Assembly: GCA_004154925.1 (NCBI GenBank)
Contig: QJNS01000035.1
Coordinates: 252,899 to 316,898 of the forward strand
DNA length: 64,000 nucleotides
Origin: Monosporascus cannonballus
Lineage: Eukaryota > Ascomycota > Sordariomycetes > Xylariales
Reading direction: 5' to 3'
Positions 56,688 to 64,000 of the stretch are shown piece after piece. Position 1 is the stretch's first letter. Every line of letters starts with the position of its first letter. A program made the translations under genes and the position numbers. Below the pieces are notes generated by a model. That model was not told the origin of the DNA. It did not search any database and saw only the letters and a list, made by a program, of their open reading frames with translations.

Positions 56688-58775
56688 ATGATGGGAGGAA
56701 CCGGAGGTTCCGTGCTGTTGGGTATATTGGTCAAGTACTGGTTCCCGATACTTGTCTTCATCATCGTTGCGAGGTTGGTGAGGAATCGATATCACAATGG
56801 CCTCAACAAGTATCCTGGTCCATTCCTGGCGTCGTTGACAGACGCGTGGCGTCTCTGGGACGTCTATTGCAGACGCCCCGATATAACCCATCAGAGATTA
56901 CACGCCAAATACGGTGATGTGGTACGTTTGGGGCCTAATACATTGTCATTTGCGGACCCAAAGGCTCTGAAAACCATCTATGGACTTAATAAGGGTTTCG
57001 TCAAGGTGCGTTTCTTCTACTTCCGCATTGCCGACGTTACGGAAAAGCTGACGAATGGGGACCAGTCGGATTTCTACGTCGTCCAGCAATCGACCGTGAG
57101 GGGCCGTAACTTGGCCTCCCTCTTCAGCACCACGGACAACGATTTCCATGCCCAGTTCCGCCGATGTGTCAACGCGGCCTTTGCCATGTCTGCTCTGGTG
57201 CAGTACGAACCTTTCGTCGACAATACCACGAAGCTGTTCCTCCGCCAGACGGAAAAGCTGTTTGCCAACAACCCCGAGGGGTGTAACTTTACGCAATGGC
57301 TGCAGTTCTACGCCTTCGATGTGATCGGTGAGATCACGTACGGGAAGCGTCATGGGTTCGTCGAGAAGAACAAGGACGTCGACGGCATAGTCGATTACCT
57401 CTCCAACCTCTTCCTCTACGTCGCACCGGTAAGGTTTACACCGCCTCAACCCTGGCGCTCAAGAGTCTCCGGCTGCTTGTGAAATACGGAGCAGATGGAC
57501 CAACTGACAACCCCACCCAAAATCGCAGATCGGGCAAATCCCCTGGCTGGACCGCCTCTTCCAGAAGAACCCGATATACCTCAAGCTATCGCAGTGGGGC
57601 TTCCTGGACGCCACTATGCCCGTGGCACGCTTCGCGCGGGCGCGGATGGCGGAGCGACTGGGACCCAACCTGAGCGGCGACCCCAAGAAGCCGCTGCTGC
57701 CGGTGGCCGCCACGGCCAACAGCAGTGACAGTGGCAGCGGTGACGACAGTAAGAAGTCGCAGGACCTGCTGTCCAAGTTCCTGGCGGCGCAGGAGGCGCG
57801 GCCGGACTTCATGACGGACACGCTGGTGCTGACGATGGCGGTGTCGATGGCGTTCGCGGGGTCCGAGACGACGGCCATCAGCCTCGCGGCCGTGTTCTAT
57901 TACGTGCTGCGGGACGCGCGCGTGCTCACGCGCCTGCGGGCCGAGATCGACGACGCGGCGCGCCGGGGCGCCTTCTCGGACCGGACCGCCGGCCTCGTGA
58001 CCTGGGCCGAGAGCCAGCGCCTGCCCTACCTCGACGCCTGCGTCAAGGAGGCCTTCCGCATGCATCCGGCGGCGGGCCTGCCGCTGGAGCGCATCGTGCC
58101 GTCCCCGGCCGGCGCCGAGATCGCCGGCCACCGCGTCCCCGGCGGCACCATCGTCGGCTGCTCCGCCTGGGTCATCCACCGCCGCCCGGAGATCTGGGGC
58201 CCCGACGCCGACGTCTACAAGCCCGAGCGCTGGCTGGTGGAGGATGACGACGCCGGGGCGTCAACACCCACCGCGCGTGCCGAGCGGGAGAGGCACATCC
58301 GCGAGATGAACGGCCACATGTTCCAGTTCGGCATGGGCAGCCGCACCTGCATCGGCAAGAATATCAGCCTGCTGGAGATCTACAAGGTCGTGCCGAGCCT
58401 GCTGCGGCGGTTCGAGGTGAGTCCGTTTCGTCTGCGGGGAGCGGTCAACCGTTTCCCTTATATTTCCACCCCTTCATCCGCCTGCCCCTCCCTAATTTCC
58501 ACGCCACCGCCTCCCCCGAATTCCCCCCTCCCTTGCGCTAGTCTAGCTGTGGAGCTCGAGGTGAACGCTGCCGACGCTGACAACCACGCCCCCCGACAAC
58601 ACAGATCCGGTTCAAGGACCCGAGCCAGCAGTGGAAGCTCGTCAACGCCTGGTTCGTCAAGCAGCTGAACTTCCAGACGCTGTTCAAGGTGCGGGACCTC
58701 GTGCAGCCGGACGCGGAACACGAGCACGACGACACTAGTGAGGACGAGAAATCCGCGGCAGCGGTGGCTAGCTAG
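56688..58775 (+). CDS. Cytochrome P450 monooxygenase (pisatin demethylase-like)
   Basis: Exons 56688-57005, 57066-57428, 57529-58416 and 58605-58775 give 579 residues, phase 0 throughout. The N-terminal anchor (VLLGILVKYWFPILVFIIVARLV) is followed by the hinge LNKYPGPFLASLTDAWRLWD. The oxygen-binding I-helix is AGSETT (337-342), the K-helix ExxR is Glu401-Arg404, the PERW motif is KPERWL, and the heme loop is FQFGMGSRTCIG with Cys501 as ligand. It acts in the ER membrane with NADPH-P450 reductase. The overall pattern (YGDVVRLGPNTLSF; SDFYVVQQ) is like fungal pisatin-demethylase/benzoate-hydroxylase type P450s. The first intron is 60 nt with no in-frame stop, so retention would only add 20 residues. 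The long acidic tail (EHEHDDTSEDEKSAAA) is unusual. Confidence 0.9.
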
Positions 58776-59776
58776 CCGCTGGCGATGGGGTAGTCCGATC
58801 CGTGAGATGAGGATGTCTTCGGCGATGGTGTTGCGCCGGAGGAAAGGGGAGAGAGTAGGGAGCGGGCGTCGGGGGATCTGCTTGGCCCTATCATAGGCGG
58901 ATTATATCTATTGACATGATTGCAAAACAACAGAAAGCAAAGAAGGCGCATGTTGGTTACCGGTGCTTGCTTTCATTATATAGGGGAGTTATTTAGGTCG
59001 TTGAATTTGAATCATAGAATGCCATTGTAACGCTAACCATCATTGTGGCGCAAATACAAACCATTAGTCCATCAATCGTCCTCAGCATAATTTACGCGAG
59101 ATATTCTTTTACACAATCTTAACATCGAACACGACGTATCCAATACACCAGAACCAGTGAACGAGCGGGAAGGGGGGTATCGTCCATTCCGACAAGCTAA
59201 GTACGTAGCTATACAGAGTGCAAAAAGAAGAAAAGCCACTGAGATACACGGACGGAAACAGTATCTCGAAGAGGACGATTACAAGCCAAAGAAACCCCCC
59301 TCAAAAAAAAAAACCCCCTACACATTGGGCACTGCCGCCGCCTAGCTCTTCGCTTGTCGTAGAAGTCGACATAATTAAAACACATACATACAAGGGGCAT
59401 AACATCTCGTCTCGTCTCGCCACCTCCTTCTCCGGCCGGACATCTGAGCTTTCCAATTTCAGGACGTGGTGACGGTGCCCTCCAGCACACCGACGGGCGT
59501 CTTACTCTCCCTGGACCTAGGCAGGCAAGAGATGACGAGCGCGGGTAGTAAGACTATTATTAACTAGGGAGACAGGCAAAAAGGGGTATTTCTTCTGAAT
59601 GGCGAAAAGTAGGACTGCAGCTGTCGGGACGAGCACGGCATAACTGCTGCCGCGGCCAAGAAACTCAAGGGTTCTTGCTTTCAAATCGAAGACCAAATCG
59701 AAGGTGAACAGCGCTCGAGACGGACGGGGCGGTGGTGGCGTACTTGCGGGCGGATGTGGCAGGGTTGGCTCCACCT
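58776..59776. other. Convergent intergenic region, no gene supported
   Basis: It holds the 3' ends of the P450 (+) and coiled-coil (-) genes. An 85-codon minus frame (59774-59517) with a Pro-rich start and one hydrophobic stretch lies directly behind the coiled-coil stop. I take it as 3' UTR, although a tiny membrane protein is not excluded. Confidence 0.5.
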
Positions 59777-62700
59777 CTACAAGGTGTTGATCTGTTTCAC
59801 GTCTGTCATCGCCTTGAGCATCCTAGTCTGATATCAGCCTCCTCCGCATACATGGATCAAGAGACGTGCAGGGGCGAGAATTCCACATACCGCCGGTTCC
59901 GTTCCTTCATGTCCTCGTCGATGGCCTGCAGGCCCTTTAGGGTAAGGTTAACTTGCGCCAGCTGTACACACGGAAAACAGTCAGCCCAAGATCGTCGTAG
60001 GCACGAATTTTGAGTCGGTACGACAGGAATGGAGATGTAGGACGTGGGAGGGGTGCTTTGCTTGTTGTTTGGGGTTGGCAGATGAGGACAAGTATGGATC
60101 GGTTCTATATCACGGGGTATTGCGCACCGCGCTCATAGCTGCCGATGAATGATCGGGCTCCTCACCTCCGTCCATGGGAGACTCTGACCCTGCGGCAGCT
60201 TGGTCACCATCGCCAGCGTTGTCATCAGCGAATCTGCTTGCCGCCAAGCCCTTCTTGCCTGTTGTTTGCGTAGCTACCTGAGTCTGCCAACTAGGTTAGA
60301 TCTCTCTTTCCCTTCAAAGGATATTACTCGGCCTTCACGGATGGGGTGGGTAATGGGACTGCTCACTTTCACCTCGGCGATCTCGGCGTCCTTGACCTTC
60401 AGGAGGGCCTCCATCTCAGCGAATCTCGACTTGGCATCCGACGCCTCCTTGAAGAGGGCTTCCATTTCGGCGATTCTCGACTTGATGTCCGATGCCTCCT
60501 TCTCGGCCGCCACTCGCTTCTTCTGCTCCTCCTCGACCATCGCGGTGAAGGTGTCGTGCATGTCCTTGTAGTCGGCTTCGGAGCTCTTGACCTTCGTCTC
60601 CGTCTCGTTCTTGTATGTCTCGAGGTCCTTCTGCGCACGGAGGGAGTCCTCTTTAGCAGCGTCTAGTTGCTGCTTGATGGCCTCGAGGTCCGCCACCTTT
60701 GCGCCAAGATCCTTCTGCAGACTCTCAAGGTCGCCGGCCGACTTCGTCGAATTCTCCTTGGCAGTCGAGAGTTCATTCTCCAGTGCCTCAAGGTCGCTAG
60801 TCGCCTTGGCCGACGCCTCCGTCAACCTTGCAAGCTCGTCGGCGTGCGACTTCTTCAGTTCTTCGAGCTCGGCTTTTAGTGTGTCGACGGCTGAGGTGTC
60901 CGGCCTCTGGTTCTTCACGGCATCGATTTCAGCCATGAGCTCAACGTTTGCCATCTTGGCCTCGACCAGCTGGTGGTGTAACTCGTTGATCTCTTCTTGG
61001 AGTTTGGCGAGCTCGCCGGCTGTCGATTTGGCCTCGGCCAGCTCGGCCTCCATGCTCCGCGTCTGCTCCTCTACCTTGGCGAGAGCTTCGTTCGCGGCTG
61101 TCAAGGCCGCCTCGTGTTTCGAAGCAAGAGCTTGCTGCTTGGCCAAGTCAGAGCCTGCGGTCGCCAGCTTGCCCTCATGCTCCTTAGTCAGCTCCTCAAT
61201 AGCCTGGGCGTGCTTAGCTTCGAGCGCGTCGATCCCCTCTTGGTGTGAGCCAGACGCTTCCTTCCTCGCAGCTTCTATAGCTTCCGATTGCATGGCGAGG
61301 AGCTTCTCAACTTCGCTCGAGTGAGCGGCGTCCATCTCTTTCTTGAAAGCTTCGAGGGCATCGGCGTGAGAAACCTTAACCTTCTCAAGTTCGGCCTGGG
61401 CCTCTTCCAAAGAAGCCTTGAGCGCCGTCAACTCTTCAGTGTGCGCATTGCCATCCGCCTCCCTGGCAGAAAGCTCTTCGGCGTGTTTAGCCTTCAACTC
61501 GGCCAGGAGAACCTCCGACTCTTGCTTGGTAGCGGCCAGCGCCTCGGCATGAGCGGCCTCGAGCGCTTCTAACTCCTTGGCCAGCTTTGCCTCGCCTTCC
61601 TTTTTCAAGATCTCGATTTGTTCCGCATGGCTTGCCTTGAGAGCATCCAGCTCGGCTACACTGGCGTCCTTGTCCGTGGATGCAGTACTCTTGGCAGCTT
61701 CGAGCTCCATGGCATAGTTGGCCTGCAGAGCTTCCAGGGCCTTCTTGTGCTCCTCCTCCTTCTTAGCGAGGGCCTCAACGGCAAGGGCGTGTTCCGATTT
61801 CGCGGCCTGGAGTTCCTCGGCATGGCTCTCATTAGTCTTGGCATGCGTGCCCGTCAGCTCGTCGAACTTCGCCTGCAGCTCGTTGTGCTGTTCCTCCAGG
61901 ACGTGGAATTTGCGCTTGAAGAAGGCATCGCCTTTGAGGCTCTCGATCTCGTCCTCGTAGTCCTTGGAGATCTGCTGGAGCTGTTTCTCGTGGGTGTCCA
62001 TCGAATGCTGGTGCTCTTGCTTTAACTTTTGGTACTCCTCTTGCATCGTGGTGATTTTTCCCGACAGGTCCGCGCTGGATGACGCATCCACCTTGGCCTT
62101 GCTAAGTTCCTCCTGCATCGCGTCGAAATCGGACTTGACCTTGGAGAGTTCCTCTTTCGTAGCATCGACAAGTGCGAGAGATTCAGCAAGCTTCGTCTTG
62201 ACCTCTTCAAGTTCTGCCTGCGAAGTCGCTAAGGCCGCCTTGTCCTGCTCGGCAGCGGCCCTAAGCTCCGCAAGCTCGGCTTCCAACGCGGAGATCTTGG
62301 AGGCATTGGTAAAGCCTTCGCTTTCGGTCGAGCTGACCATTTCCTCGACCTTCTTCTGCAACGTCTCGTTGGCGTTCTTCAGCTCTTCAAGGGCTTTCTC
62401 ATGCTCGGCGGAAGCCGCCTTACTCTGATCAAGCTCGGCAGCGTGTGCAGTCTTCAGAGCTTCAAGTGTAGTCTGGTGCTGCTCCTCTAGTGACTTCTGC
62501 AGTTCCTCGAGCCTTTTAGCATGTTCCTCGGCGACCTTCGCTATGGCTTCCTCGTCGTCCTTCGAGCCCGCATCCTGATCCAGCTTGAGCGAATCCAGCT
62601 TGCTCTGCAGCTCGGCCAGCTCGGAGTCTTTGGCATCTCTTGCGCTGGCGAGGTCGACAAGCTGAGTCTTGTGGTTCGCCAGCTCCTCCTCGGCAGACTT

Positions 62701-63660
62701 GAGCTTCTCCAGAGCTTCGGAGACCTGGGCGAGCAGAGCCTCCTTTTCGGTCGCATGGGCGGCGTTCACGGATTCTAGAAGCTCTTCGCGGCTCTTTCGC
62801 ACGGCATCCTCGGCACCCTGGATCCCATCCGCCTCGGTCTCGATCTTTTGTTCCAGCTCGGCAACCTTCTCCTCGGAAGAAGCCACCTGGGCCTTCAGTG
62901 CTTCGATCTCCAACTCCTTCTCGGTCAGCTTCGACTTCAGATCATCGACATCCTTTGTGGATGTGACCGACGCAGTGGACGGCCGAGCGACGTGCCTTGC
63001 GGCAGAACTAGAAGCCGCCGATGAACCCGATATTGCGGACACGCGCCTCTTCACGTCGACGGCAGAGCCAATCGAACTAGGTCGGGGAGTCGTCGAAGAG
63101 GACGCCGGCTTGCTCAGCGCGCTAGTGCTAGTTCTCGCCGAGGCGCTGCTCGACCCAGGGGTCGCTGGCTTCCTCGAGGCACTAACACTCTGCGGGGTCG
63201 ATCTCGCAGTGGGCGAGGTCACGCTACCCGGCATGGCTGAGGTCCGACGGGCGCCAGATGCCAAGGTCGACTTCTTCTTTTCATCCTCCGAGACAGAGAC
63301 AGACGGCTGTGGTTTGTGGGAAGAGGTGGAGCTAGTGCCGCTGGTTTTCTTCACGGTGTTACTCGCAGGTACGCGAGTTGGAGGCTTGCTCAGAGTGCTG
63401 CCAGGACGGGCGGCAGGGGTGCCGACCGTCTTCGAGGCAGTAGTCGAGGCGGTACCGGGGCGACGGACAGTTGACGATGAGGTAGCAGCACTACCTGGGC
63501 GCTTCGTGGCTGCAGGGCTCTCACGCTTCGAGCCGTTCGCGGGAGACAACTTGGTAAGGGAAGACCTTGGGGAATCGGTGGTGGCGGTTCCCGTGGTCTC
63601 TTCGCCCGAGAGGGCCGACTCATCCTTTTGGACAACCTCGAAGCCCTCAGCGTCAGACAT
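59777..63660 (-). CDS. Long coiled-coil protein of unknown function
   Basis: Minus-strand exons 63660-60367, 60283-60128, 59961-59891 and 59822-59777 give 1,188 residues. Residues 1-235 are basic and rich in Ser/Thr/Pro/Ala (repeated RPG, RPS, TP words), thus disordered and probably phosphorylated. From about 240 (VDDLKSKLTEKELEIEALKAQV) to about 1095 the sequence is almost uninterrupted heptad coiled coil, rich in AHAEELEALK-like units. The short tail (LAQVNLTLKGLQAIDEDMKERNRRMLKAMTDVKQINTL) is again helical. This layout suits a filamentous scaffold or tether of the Uso1/myosin-tail appearance; similarity to those is compositional only, and I assign no function. The last two splice sites, chosen by frame, are less sure. 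Confidence 0.78.
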
Positions 63661-64000
63661 ATTAAACAGCTTCTATTTACAACTACAGCGCTCAAGGTTA
63701 GCTTCGAGAGCTTCAGGTTGGACAGTTTCCCGTTATTCCTAGCTTGCCAAAATATCGCAATTGATAGTGGTCAAAGACATACAGGGAGACGCAAATAGTT
63801 GCGATTCGGGGCTACTCGACAAGTGCCGGGAGAGTGTTGGGAGTTCCAATTGTGTGAGTGATGAAGTATATATCGCGCGACCTCCCCTATTCCGCTTTGT
63901 TGTTTAACGGCACATGCAACACCCTAAGATAAGCGTCTGTGCAGGGTGCAATAGCTTACCTTGGGTCACTTTACAGCGCGTCCGGTCTCGTAGCGGTAAA
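63661..64000. promoter_or_regulatory. Upstream region of the coiled-coil gene
   Basis: 340 bp to the window edge, with no coding sequence seen. It should contain the promoter and 5' leader of the minus-strand coiled-coil gene. No unambiguous motif was recognised. Confidence 0.45.

Noticed and set aside
57586..58179. 197-codon minus-strand frame opposite the P450
   Set aside because: Antisense of G+C-rich P450 coding sequence. The P450 strand carries the ExxR and heme motifs.
62669..63742. 357-codon open frame on the plus strand opposite the coiled-coil gene
   Set aside because: It is the antisense shadow of a biased Ala/Glu/Ser-rich coding sequence. Its composition (Ser/Phe/Ala-rich) mirrors the opposite codons and shows no domain.

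Overview
The window is nuclear DNA of a filamentous ascomycete (Pezizomycotina; the gene set looks most like a Sordariomycete, but no species is claimed). The grounds are short introns of about 45-190 bp with GT..AG borders and CTAAC/CTGAC-like branch sites, single-gene transcription units on both strands, fungal protein families (STN1, VCX1, GH81, CorA-like and isopenicillin-N-synthase-like proteins, P450s), and a very A+T-rich block full of ruined transposons that looks like the product of repeat-induced point mutation (RIP).

Layout. 1-14124 is the A+T-rich block. It holds one recognisable Ty3/Gypsy-type LTR element (66-6828, minus strand) with matching 195-bp LTRs, then about 7 kb of decayed DNA with one small non-RIPed inverted-repeat element. 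It ends exactly at the terminus of a hAT-family element at 14124. From 14125 the base composition becomes normal. Genes that read intact are: a DRAP/CMP-type deaminase (-), a DNAJC9-like J protein, the telomere-capping protein STN1, a vacuolar Ca2+/H+ exchanger, two-domain glyoxalase I, a small secreted protein, an MFS transporter (-), a 2-oxoglutarate/Fe(II) dioxygenase (-), a cytochrome P450, and a 1,188-residue coiled-coil protein (-). I rebuilt their exons from frame continuity, and every intron phase closes.

Between them lie broken genes: a CorA-like membrane protein, a secreted GH81 glucanase, a beta-propeller lectin-like membrane protein, half a P450, a Dal5-type MFS permease, a pepsin-like protease missing both active-site Asp, and an F-box-type protein truncated by a MITE. 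Several lesions are C-to-T or G-to-A nonsense or missense changes. Together with the RIPed block this suggests a gene-poor, transposon-rich accessory region in which mutation has spread into genes, while housekeeping genes nearby survive.

Small mobile elements in the gene space are a 440-bp hAT-type MITE with a perfect 8-bp target duplication, a second MITE family with two copies (18056-18275 and 54206-54412), a two-copy dispersed repeat of about 165 bp (42890 and 43855), and a pogo/Fot1 transposase remnant next to a 23-base G run. I found no operon, biosynthetic cluster or CRISPR array. The P450, dioxygenase and MFS genes are spread over 13 kb among pseudogenes and do not form an obvious cluster.
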